A DNA stretch of 64,000 nucleotides from Mytilus trossulus (lineage: Eukaryota; Mollusca; Bivalvia; Mytilida; Mytilidae): assembly GCF_036588685.1 (NCBI RefSeq), contig NC_086374.1, positions 24,482,886 through 24,546,885 of the forward strand, in the 5' to 3' direction. Positions 34,770 through 45,400 of the stretch are shown piece by piece. The stretch's first letter is position 1. Each line of letters opens with the position of its first letter. Made by a program: the position numbers and the translations under genes. The notes under the pieces are model-generated. The model did not search any database and had not been told where the DNA came from. It was given only the letters and a program-made list of their open reading frames with translations.

Positions 34770-36815
34770 CTACGTTGGTATCACTGACATGGAATTATCC
34801 ACCATGGGTAAATATTTGGAATTACTTGTTAATGTAGATGACAAAAAACCCACTTCAGAGTTAGAAAGTGATTTCGTTGGTAATACACCAGTGACTTCTT
34901 CAGCGTTAGACAGTGGTTTTGTCGGTAATACACCAGTGACTTCTTCAGCGTTAGACAGTGGTTTTGTCGGTAATATACCAGTGACTTCTTCAGTGTTAGA
35001 TAGGGATTTCGTCGGTAATATACCAGTGACTTCTTCAGCGTTAGACAGTGGTTTTGTCGGTAATATACCGGCGACTTCTTCAGTGTTAGATAGGGATTTC
35101 GTCGGTAATATACCGGCGACTTCTTCAGCGTTAGACAGTGGTTTTGTCGGTAATATGCCAGTGACTTCTTCAGTGTTAGACAGTGATTTCTTCGGTGATA
35201 TGCCAGTGACCTTTGTCGTAATCTTGTCTATTCGTTTATCCGATGTTTTGAAACTTGGTTTGAAAGGTTTTCTAAATAGTGGAAGAATTGGACGATTAAC
35301 TGTCGGGAAACTTGGCAACTTGATTGGCGGAATACTGGGTAATTTGATTGACTCAAAACTCGGCAGTTTGATTGTTACAGCCATATTCCCTGTGACTGCA
35401 ATAAAAAAGAAAATGCATAAACATATCAGTAAATAACATGAACATTTTTGTTCAGTTATGTTTCCAATTCGTTTTGGTTAAGATATTTGTATTCGAAAAA
35501 AGTAAAATTACAAAAATACCGAACTCCAAAGAAAATTCAAAAAGTAAAAACCTTCAGAAAATGCTCTTACAATTTAACGAATGGTAAACAAGTGTCATGT
35601 TCCCATTTGGGTATAGGCAATTCCGTATGTATAAAATGATGGATTAAACCTGGTTTTATAGCTAGCTAAATCTCTCACTTGTACGACAGTCACATTGAAT
35701 TCCATTATATTTGAGTGCATGAACATATGATACTCAGTAATAGTACACTTGTACTTATATACTCTATTCAGTATTTGTGAAGGAAGTTAAAGAAACTCCT
35801 TGGTATTTGTACGATTATTACTGACATTAATCAGCACCACAGTTCATAGCACTACTCGCGGGTGAGCGTCTTGCATTTTTCTCTTTTTACGGTTTGAATT
35901 CCAGACGTTTCGAACCTATTACTAAGTTCTTGCCCCTAAATAATCAGAATGTATGTATGATAGTCATTAAAAAAAAATGCATGAATGAAAACATAGCATC
36001 TTATATATATATATATTAAAATTAAAGTGATACAAACCAAAATCGGTACAAAAGTTGACTGACCGACAGGGTTGTCGTGTTTGCCCCTATCATTTAACAA
36101 AATAATGACTGACTAATGATACACTGTATTATAATTCTTCTAAAATATATAACTGCATATGGTAATTAGGTACTGAACACTTATTAAGATTCACTATTTT
36201 ATATATCTACGCAAATATGACTGAAAGTCTGTGAGACGCAAGCCTGGGACGGACGGAAGATACCGAAAGCACATATGTAAATCAATAAACCGGTGACAAA
36301 CAGACATGCATAGTATTAGCCATGACCAACAGACAAACAACACTTTACAAATAGTATCATAGAAATCGTCAATCAATATGATCAGGAAGGATAAATCAGA
36401 TCTTGCTACACATGTGAAACCCATCGTGTTGCTCATGTTTTACAAACACAAACTCGCTAATAGAATGCCATTGGCACAAATATCCTTCGTCATCTGTGAA
36501 ACGGCCAACCATCTGGAATCGGAGTCCATAGAAATTTGAGGGGATGATTTCAACTTAATATTCCCATGCATAGTTTACAAATGTATTATTTAAACCAACT
36601 ATTCTGCTGTTGTTTTTTCTATGGTCGGGATGTTGTCTCTTTGACACATTCCCCATTTCCATTCTCAATTTTATTGCTTATTGACATTCAGCAACACTAA
36701 GCCGACTATCTACAAACAAAAAGAATTTTGTTTAAGACATACAATACACTTTAAAAGAATACTCACAATGAAGAGCTTGTAGAGCTATAATTACAATACA
36801 TAACCTTAAATGCAT
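34770..36815 (-). CDS. predicted secreted repetitive protein, 2 exons, unrecognised
   Basis: Exon 1 is 36815-36767 and exon 2 is 35395-34770, joined through a GTGAGT donor and a T-rich TTGCAG acceptor in phase 1, giving 224 residues. The start ATG has A at -3. The N-terminus MHLRLCIVIIALQALH is a short hydrophobic signal-type peptide ending at the splice junction. Exon 2 then reads FTGNMAVTIKLPSFES followed by further IKLPS-type repeats (three in all) and a Pro/Arg/Lys-rich stretch (RPILPLFRKPFKPSF). Next come eight 15-residue repeats (consensus EVTGILPTKPLSNAE, alternating with a KSLSNTE form) and a short non-repetitive tail. No known domain is recognised. Matrix, byssal or antimicrobial roles are possible for secreted repetitive mussel proteins but are not shown. 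The + strand is also open across exon 2; the splice signals and signal peptide favour the - strand. An alternative is a single-exon start at the internal Met (35384). Confidence 0.65.
34861..35220. repeat. eight tandem 45-bp units (15 codons each)
   Basis: Units start at 34861, 34906, 34951, 34996, 35041, 35086, 35131 and 35176. On the + strand the consensus begins TTAGACAGTGGTTTTGTCGG. Two variants alternate (AGCG TTAGACAGTGG and AGTG TTAGATAGGGA types), so a 90-bp higher-order period is visible in the middle. Being a multiple of three, the array leaves both strands open. Confidence 0.9.
36598..36677 (+). repeat. dispersed retroposon-like tail repeat, copy 3
   Basis: Almost identical to the 3' part of the 488-622 repeat (CTGCTGTTGTTTTTTCTATG, then GTTGTCTCTTTGACACATTC, then a CCATTTCCATTCTC block and a T-rich end). 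It lies in the intron of the secreted-protein gene, antisense to it. Confidence 0.6.
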
Positions 36816-37774
36816 TTTACACATAACGAAATACTAGGATACACACGCTTTTTACCTGTAAGTTACCTTTTCTGTAAATGTATGTCAGTTGCACATGTGT
36901 GTTATTGAAATTGCATGTGTACTTTACTGAAGTAATCGATCTCCATGGTGTTTTTTTTAATTTTTTGTTAGAGTTTCAAATCAGGTAAGTAAAAATAACA
37001 TTTTGCTTAAATGAAAACACTTTTTAAAAATATGGAAATGAAAGATTTATTCGAAATATGAATGAATGAGACAGTTACTAAAATAACAATAAAACCTCAT
37101 AAAAACATCTTGAGATTAATATATGCATCTTACAATAACTAGTACATATTTTATTTATACCATATGACAGCATGTCAATCGGTTTAAGTCTAAGGCAAGT
37201 TGTGAAACAGTACAATAGGGACTACCAAAGTTCCAGCAATGGTTGAACAAATACTATAAAAAAACGAAACACGGATTCGAGATAATAGTCGATAAATAAA
37301 AAGGAGGAGGCTATATTTGTGGTTCCTTTCATCTCTTGTTCAGGAGGATACATTAATGGGATCTAATCAGAAAAGTTTGGATTGTTAATGGGATTTAAAG
37401 AACATAATCAATATACCTGTATGCGAAATTCAATGACCTAGGTTCTTTGCTATTCTTGTTTCTTACAAGAGTCTGAAGTGAATCAACTCCGACTCATGTG
37501 AAAACAAGACAAGGGGCCAGTAGAGGTGTACAGTTGAGGATTCTGACAAATTGATGGGAAACTCTTCCTCCAAATTCAACAAATATGATGTCAATGAGAA
37601 ACTACAGATCGCTTATTTTTGGGTGTAACAGGTTTTATTTTCGGGCTATTTTTTATCAAAATATGTAGTATTACACCCGGAAAAAAATGTTTGCAAATGG
37701 TACAATTATGTTTAATTTCTAGGTGACTTTATATAGAAATTATGTATAGCGTTAGAAAGCAAAACAAATGTTTC
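36816..37774. other. upstream region of the secreted-protein gene, nothing else recognised
   Basis: This AT-rich sequence separates the secreted-protein start codon from the LINE tail. No convincing core promoter could be identified on the - strand. A possible GTAAC donor at about 36860-36870 could mark a 5' UTR exon. Confidence 0.25.
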
Positions 37775-38735
37775 CAAGACAAGACAAGACAAGACAAGAC
37801 AATTTATTACAACTTAGGCACACGTATGGTGCTACAAGAGGATAACAAGTATACATCAACAATTACATAATTATACATTTGCAAGCAAGACAAACAATAA
37901 ATAAATTAGCGATATCATACAATAGAATTAAAATATATAATAATTGGTTAATTTGTTTTGAAATAATTTGAATTGTAGGGTGAATAAAAATGTATTTTAA
38001 TACTTCATTGTCATACAGTACAAATTATGAAAATATCTTATCTAAATGTCTCAAAAACGAGCACAGTTTTGTTAGAACTGGTACATTACAATGTGACAAT
38101 AGCCCAATAAATTTTAATTGGGAAGGATTCTTTGTGTAATATGTAGGTATATACCTTTCTCTTAATGACATAATTTGTTCATTGGTACATGTAAAAAAAT
38201 AATGATATTCGTCACCAATTGTATTTGAATCGCAGTGGCGGCATATACGATCATCCTTTGGTGTATTTTTCCACCGACCAACCTCAATAGGGATTTTGAT
38301 ATTTGAACATCTAAATTTACTGTATATATAACGATCTGCCACTTTAAGATTCAATAAATATTGTTCTAAACAAAAAATAGTTTTGTATGACGCATAAAAC
38401 TCCCCTCTTGACGAGTTTGTCATATCAGCGAATATACGCTGTCCAAATTGGTCAACTAATCTTTGTTTTATTTCTTTTTTAATATCTGAACTTTTTATAC
38501 CACCCTGTGCATTCCAGAAAAAAGAAAATCCTGTATCATCTAGTACTTGTTTTAGAGAAGATATCCATTTAAATGAGTATTGGCCTGAAGTATGCAGGTT
38601 ATACATTAACTGATACAAAATCCCGGATAATTTTCTACTACCGCTTTGCACTAATCTTGCCCAAAAGCAAAGTAATTTAGTTTTTATATTAATGATAAGA
38701 GGGAATCTGCCAGTTTCCCCATAGACCATATAGTT
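37775..38735 (-). mobile_element. 5'-truncated non-LTR retrotransposon (LINE), 3' part
   Basis: On the - strand the element runs from about 38735 (truncation point) through a 234-codon open frame to a short 3' UTR. It ends in a pentanucleotide tail (TTGTC)n, seen on the + strand as AAGAC repeats at 37775-37802. Truncated 5' end, C-terminal ORF2-type sequence and a microsatellite tail are standard LINE hallmarks. The (AAGAC)n tail followed by AATTTATTACAAC resembles the layout at 54045, suggesting a related family. Confidence 0.8.
38025..38729 (-). pseudogene. LINE ORF2 C-terminal region (post-RT zinc-knuckle-like domain)
   Basis: 234 codons without interruption. Near residues 160-185 there is DRICRHCDSNTIGDEYHYFF followed by TCT, i.e. 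C-x2-C...G-D-E-x-H-x-x-F-x-C. This is the zinc-knuckle-like motif (zf-RVT type) found downstream of reverse transcriptase in many LINE ORF2 proteins. The upstream part (WARLVQSGSRKLSGILYQLM) fits the same region. Reverse transcriptase and endonuclease are absent because of the 5' truncation. The intact frame suggests a fairly recent insertion; the fragment itself is not expected to be functional. Confidence 0.75.
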
Positions 38736-38837
38736 CCATTATCAAGAATATTTAATAAATAATTTGCACAGGTTTGGTTTTCTCCGAGTTAATTTTGCCA
38801 CTTAAGTATGGTAAATATACATGTATATATGCTAGCG

Positions 38838-40440
38838 GCAATAAGTGAAATTAGGCATTAAGCTTAAATCCTAGGCAATAAGCTAATGCCTAGGCATTAA
38901 GTTATTGCCTGAAATTTTCAGGCATTAAGCTTATTTCCTGAAATTTGATGATGATTATTCATCCTATTGCCGAACATAATTTTAGGCAATAAGTAAACTC
39001 TGGAATTTATGCATATTTGGTGATTTATTCTGGATATTTCTTAATTACATTTCTAAAATTACATGTATAAATATACATTCTTTTGTTATAGATTTTCAAA
39101 TAAAGTAATTATTAAGTAAGTTAGCAGTTAAAAAACAGAATTTACTCATTCTTGTTATTGTGGTATTTCAAAATATGAAAAATATTCAATTTAAAAAAGG
39201 GGGAGATTCTATAGAATAATTAAATTATTTATTTGAAATTGTGTACACTTCACTTGTCAAAAGTAGACAAAATTAAGAATTGATTGTTTGCTCACACCAG
39301 TTTCCTTTTTTTTTATCAAATAAGTAAACTTTCTTTGTTAACAGTTCCATAACTTGTGATAACAAAATGATTTTAACACAAATTTAAACTATTATCTGAT
39401 GCGTTTTAATATAGATAACATAATGTATTAGTGATTTAATTTCTGGTCTCGTATGAACAGTTGTCCCATTGGCAATCATACCACATCTTCTTTGTTACAT
39501 TTAGGATGAAACTGGGCACTGTTGTTTTGCATTGGTAAAATTCGATTTTTTTCTTTGATCATATTCAAACGTATGTAATTGCAGTATTAAAATAAATAGC
39601 TGAAGTACTCCGTATTTATATGCATTGATTGATATATGAATTATTCATTTAAATGTGTGAAGGCCTTGTGTGAGATTAACGATTGTATGCTAAATGAGTT
39701 ACCTTCGTTAAATAAAGAATTTATTATTATTATTATTATTATTATATGAAAGATTCACGAGATTTGCCTTTGAACTTTTTTAGTATGAAACTGTGAAACT
39801 TCGAATCAGCTCCCCCAAAGCAAATAATGATTTTACCGGTTATATATTTTATATATAAAAAGTAGTTATATTTTTTTACTTATGTTTTGTTGTAAAGCAG
39901 TTATAATATCAACATTATTTATTACCCTTTAATTTAAAAGTAATAATTATTTTCTAATAATTTTTTTTAAAGTTGTTGGTTAAAGTTGATAAAAAATATC
40001 AGTTTTTTTCATTTGCTTTTTCTGCCAATACTTAAGACAGCGGTTGGGATATCCTACCTAAGATGATCCTCAGATAGCTTCGATGTGCATGCTGAGAGAC
40101 ATGTTGTATAAAGTCGGCCATAACTTTATCATCATTTTTTTTCCTAAGAATATCTTATAGGACCGATCTGTTGATAGTTTCGATAAACAGGCCCCAGTTC
40201 TCAAAATTTTATTGCATGTATGTAACAAGTATATTTTTATTTAAATGAATAAATGTCTTTTATTTACTCTTTTTTTATATTTTAGGCATTAAGCTTAATG
40301 CATGCACACATTTTTCAGGATTTAAGCTTAAATCCTAGGATTTAAGACTAATGCCTAACATCGTTTAGGCAATAGACTTACTGCCTAGGCGTTAGCTTAT
40401 TGCCTAGGATTTAAGCTTAATGCCTAATTTCACTTATTGC
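38838..40440. mobile_element. 1.6 kb DNA element with long nearly perfect inverted ends
   Basis: The left end starts GCAATAAGTGAAATTAGGCA, and the right end is the inverse, finishing TGCCTAATTTCACTTATTGC at 40440. About 48 terminal bases pair without mismatch and the similarity continues for 70-150 bases. The ends are built from repeated words (AGGCATTAAGCTTAA, AAATCCTAGG, AGGCAATAAG) that are themselves partly palindromic, so each end can also fold on itself. The interior (about 38960-40280) is AT-rich with no transposase frame, a (TTA)n run near 39725 and a SINE-like scrap at 39440-39505. Flanks share TATATAT runs, but no clear target duplication is defined. Confidence 0.82.
39440..39505 (+). 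repeat. SINE-like terminal fragment
   Basis: Contains ACAGTTGTCCCATTGGCAAT followed by cataccacatcttctttgtt, the terminal phrase also seen at 13681-13722. It lies within the 38838-40440 element. Confidence 0.5.
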
Positions 40441-40676
40441 ATCTAATATATATATCGCAAATAGCTTGTAACGTCGTCTATCTACAGCCAGGTTTCAAAT
40501 CGTCAAAAGAAAAAACAAAGTATAACATTATATGAAAAATTTCAATTATGGAACTGAAAGCCTGGCAATTTCTACATGTAAATGAACATTCAAGTTTAAT
40601 CGGTAAAAATAGTGCATTTAAAAAAAACGCAACGTTTGAAAGTAAGGTAGAGATTAGAGGGAGGCAGGACTTTTTT

Positions 40677-40850
40677 CGGGGCGTCGGGATCGGGTGTTTT
40701 TAAGCTCGGTATTTGGGGATTGATCATAATCGGGAATATATTTTTCGATTTCGGGATATTAATTTCTTTAAATTCTGCATCTCGGGATTTCATGGTTTTA
40801 AGCCCGGGATTTCGGGATCAGGACCCCTCCGATCGACAACCCCTCAAATT
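40677..40850. repeat. CGGGAT-rich dispersed repeat
   Basis: At least six CGGGAT words occur in about 150 bases, from GCGTCGGGATCGGGTGTTTT to ATTTCGGGATCAGGACCCCT. Its base composition differs sharply from its surroundings. It looks like a dispersed repeat; the open frames over it are not genes. Confidence 0.5.
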
Positions 40851-42456
40851 AACCTTAGTCGGTATTAGTCATTTATACATGATTCAAATTCTACCATTGG
40901 CATCTTAATAAGGCTCTCAAAAAAAGTACTGATGGATTGTCACAGAAGCATATTTTTTTAGACTAATAAGGGTATATATATAAACAGTTACATTTATTTC
41001 ATGTTTGAAACGGTGCAAATTTTTAATTTGATTTGACTTTTACCAAAAGAAGCATTGTTGCATAGGAGAAGAATTGTGGTCGTAGGCCAGAAACACGAAT
41101 ATAATTGAATTTAACAGAAAGGAAACAAATATCGGACTTTGGAAAAAGGGAGATACAATGTATCTTTTATTTTATTCTCCATACATAATATCTTTTACAA
41201 AAAATCATCCTACAACAGTTCACAAGCTGTATATGCCCGCGATTTCGCGGGTGTGTTCTAGTGGTACATAATTTTAGAATGAGTCTTTTTGCGTAATATG
41301 ACGCACATGGTGACAATCGGTTTTATTATAAGTAACGACCAATGACATTGCACTATTTATAATTAATGTAACTATTGGTGCAAAAAATGAATTATGTCAT
41401 AACTTTTAAACACATATAACTCCAGATGCGTTGCGTTTCGTGCGCTTGTATACAAGTGTAATTATTAAACATGGTTTTAAAATGTTATGAATGTCCAGAG
41501 TCTACGAATATCAAAATGCAAAGTTAAATCTTACGGAAGCCTCCCAGTAGGGCCATGTTAAATTACTTTTTACAATTAATACAATCCATGGTGTGTTTTA
41601 GATTTAACCAGCAATTAATCGAAGGATTCGCACAACAAAAATTGTTATATGGTTAAATATATGGCTATTTAAATTGAGTTTTTCACTATTTATTAGTTTA
41701 TAAAATGATTAGAGTTGTACATGTTTTCCTTGACAATAGCTATGCATAGAGGTTTCGCGAAGAAAGTTAATCAACAGATTGTTGGTATTTTTATTGGCAC
41801 CAATTATGCCCTTTTAATATCAACCCGTTGTTCTTGAATTGTTATGGTTAAACTGATAAAGATTAAGATTTTAAGAGAAAACAAATACTCCACCTCCTCT
41901 CACGCCTTTTGAAGTGCAATGCAAACGGTCGTTCCCGAAATATATTTCATTTGAACTAATTATTTTACTTCAGACAAAAACTTCAGTATATGTATGACAT
42001 GGTGTTGGTAAGCTGGCATTCAAGATAAGGTAGCACCTTCCTCATATATTCACAAACTACTTAAAACTTTTTTTTAATTCTTCTATCGATATATTCTTGT
42101 ATAATATGTCTCTGTCGATATTAAGATTTGATTTTAAAGCTGGCTGTACCTATCTTTTTGTATATTTGTTAAATTGCCAATTTTTACAACTTTTCTTTGT
42201 TTTGTTTTTTTGCTTATTTTATAGACCCTATATTTAAATTATTGCATACTAGTATTTGTGAACTTAAAACATTTAAATCCATAGAATTTGAAATGGGACG
42301 AATAAAAATCACTTCAGAAGGAACATCGAAACTACTAATGAAACTGCAAATACCGGGATCTGGGGAAGAAAAGTGATACGAGTTTTGTTAGTACCCTTTC
42401 TCCATTCGGAATTTTTGTCGCGTAATCATACGCATGCGTACTGAACCAAAACAAAC
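40851..42456. other. region upstream of OS9
   Basis: AT-rich with no gene seen. At 41236-41251 CCCGCGATTTCGCGGG forms a 6-bp GC stem with a 4-base loop, followed by TGTGTTCTAGTGG; this may be the end of an unclassified repeat. The last 60 bases hold a CG-containing palindrome described separately. Confidence 0.35.
42429..42440. promoter_or_regulatory. palindrome TACGCATGCGTA upstream of OS9
   Basis: A perfect 12-base palindrome 16 bases before the OS9 start codon, with a GCATGC core like NRF1 sites (GCGCATGCGC consensus). In a CG-poor region its position close to a start codon suggests a promoter-proximal site; this is inference. Confidence 0.35.
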
Positions 42457-45400
42457 ATGGATCACTTTTCCAGCTTCACGATCTTCCTTATACTTTCACA
42501 ATGTTTTGGAAGTATATCAATGTTTTCTGGAATGTTAGATATAGAAGAAATAAACAACGTCAATTATGGAATCGATATTTTAAAAGAGCCAGTGTTGTTA
42601 AAGCCGGAGGTACAAATGTGCAGTCTATCTATACATCCCTCAACATATTTTTTTTCTCAATCGGCCTGAGAAGATCTGAAAATACAGTTATTTCGTAGTG
42701 CATTTCTTTTAAACAATTAATCTTAATTAAAAAAAATCTCACCTGTGATTTCGCAATGAAATTTTTAAAAGGCGCTGTACTACATTTTTTGATAAATAAT
42801 ATCAAAATTATACTATAGAAAACTTCTTCGGATTAATAATTAAGATTTGTGTATCATTCACAAATCCTTGTTCAGCTTAAATATATTGATTATAGAACTT
42901 ACATGTATAATATTGCTATTTTGGAATTGGAACGCTTGACCCGAGAATTTGTGACACTTGAACTATTGATGTCATTGAACTATTGACGTCATGCAGCAAC
43001 CACCTTTCCTTTGTAGAGTCCGACATGTTCTGTTGTGATGTTACAAATTTACTGGAACATTTGTGATGTCCAGTAATAGCAGACAAATAGTGATATTAAG
43101 GTGTATGGTGTGTTAAGAGGCACTTGTGACTCTTGTGTCTATCAATAGGAAGGTCAACTAGTCACTATCCAGGGGCGTAGCTAGAAAGAAACGACGTGGA
43201 AGCACCTCTTGCTTTTTGGGACCCTATTATGCAGAAATGTATGGGTTTTTTTCGGTTTTCGGTCATAGCACGGCTAAAAGAGGAGCTATATGTAGATAAA
43301 AAATTATGAATGTAAAACTATTAATAAATCTGCTCTTGGGGTCTGGGAAGAAAGAAACTTTTGTATTTCTTTGTCAATATTCACACTGAAATCCCGATCA
43401 ATATGCAGTAATGCTATGTAACTGTCGTTGTTCATGCATTGTTGATCGTACATTTGTTTTCAATTACATATGTAGTACTGTGACTGAAAGATCTCCATCA
43501 TGGCATGGTAGCACTCGCGAGATGTTATAAACCAGCGTACGTGTTCGGCATCGAGCGACCTCCCAATTGAATTCGTCAAAATTACATGCCAGGTCAGTTT
43601 CGTATGTCTCAGACAATATTGAGATTTGCTCGTTTGTGATATTTCCTACAACACAATGAAGCAGATACAGCGCAAAGAAGCGATTTTCTGATAATACTTG
43701 ACGCAACTCCACTTTCCAGTTCCCTTATTATATAGTCTATAAACGCAAAAAATAATAAGAATTTTCAATACTGTTTTGGCATGGTTGCAGGGTGATTGGC
43801 TCCGGTAGTCTGTCGACCACATAGCCTCGGCATATTTTCAACGATATTGAAGGAATCTAATAATTCTAATGCCAATTACATCTCATTCCAAACTGATGAA
43901 CTTAAAACTGTAAAATATGCTCCAAAACTACATGTCTTAGACTGAGTATTATAAATTCAAATCTTGTAAAAGATAAAAGTTACCTTCTGATCTTGACATT
44001 TTTTATTATTTTGAAACCGTGAAATGTCGTTATTTAATGATATTCCACCAATTAAAAAAGTGACAACATAGTTGTTTCCTTTAACATTCAATTTATAAAT
44101 TTTGATTTGCCATTTCTTTTTTGCATGCCGAATCAATGTACACACAGCTGCGTGTTAACAGATAGGTAGCTACGATCTTTTTCTGCATGACTCGAAGAGC
44201 TTCGATGATCAACACTTGTAACTTTAGGTTTTGAAACTGATATCCGGGACACCAACAGTCTCCGAACGTTAAACAAATATCATAATCATAATAGTCTTAG
44301 ATAATATACATTCATCACGCTGTTCAATTCCGATTGACAACTCATCTCTCTCTCTCTCTTTTTTTTTTTTTTTTTTTTTTTTGTGAAAACGACGTGGATG
44401 CACGTGCTGTCGTGCCTCCGGGTAGCTACGCCCCTGCTATCCATTTAAAAATATGTACAAAAGTTTTTATTACCAGTGAGAGGCTTATTGGTAGTGTAAA
44501 TTATTCAAAACTTTAATTTGTATATGTTGTCCTATTTTAGCCATATTAGGGATGTCATGCAGATATATGTACATCTTATGATACCCATTGGATCCACCTC
44601 TGGTTAGATATACATGTAAGCTAAATGCTAACATCTAACTGAAAATGAAATTCATTTAATTAAACACAAATGAATTGCCGTTTCTTTAATATGGAAATGT
44701 ATATTTCTAGGTAGAATTGCCGGTGAATCACATCCATTTAACATCCAAATATGGACAGAGATATCAATGTCATTTTCCAGACCAAGTGGAAACAGAAAGA
44801 AAGACTGAAGAAAAGGAAAAAGAAGCTTTAGAAACTGGAATTCCTGAATTACTGAAACCATTAGAATCTGTACCTTGTTTGCTGAAGGTACATAATTTTT
44901 GATGTACTGTTTAAATGGGACAGATTTTTTTTGTTGTTGCTTAAACTCTATAAAAATAACTTCCACCATATATAAAGCATGAAAACCTTAATGGGTAGGA
45001 ATTCTATAATTACCGTCCGGTATATCATTCAGACCAACATGATCATGATGATTAATATTCGATGCTTTCTGACATTAAATCATTTCAATATCTTGATCAG
45101 AATGAGACAAAAAAGTTTGTACCAATTGTTTTCTAATTCCTAAACTTGTACATGTATGTAAATGTTATTTAAATGGGGCAGAGAGAGAGGGGAATACACA
45201 AGATGATCAATTATTCTAGGAGTTTGGAATTATATAAGCTTCATCAACTGAGTAATTATCAGAAAATGTACCCTGTAAAAGTATATGGTATGTACAAATG
45301 TACATGTCAAAAGATTCTAGTTGAAACTAACGCTTTAGATAAGGCTTCAAATATTAAATTAAAAATTAAAATTCATATCTGCCTAAGGCCACATAATATT

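Noticed and set aside
34729-35436. 235-codon + strand open frame
   Set aside because: It is the antisense of the secreted-protein exon and stays open because of the 45-bp array. It has no signal peptide, and splice signals fit the - strand.
42501-42698. Second + strand frame overlapping OS9 exon 1
   Set aside because: It is a frame shadow; the 42457 frame has the signal peptide and the correct splice phase.
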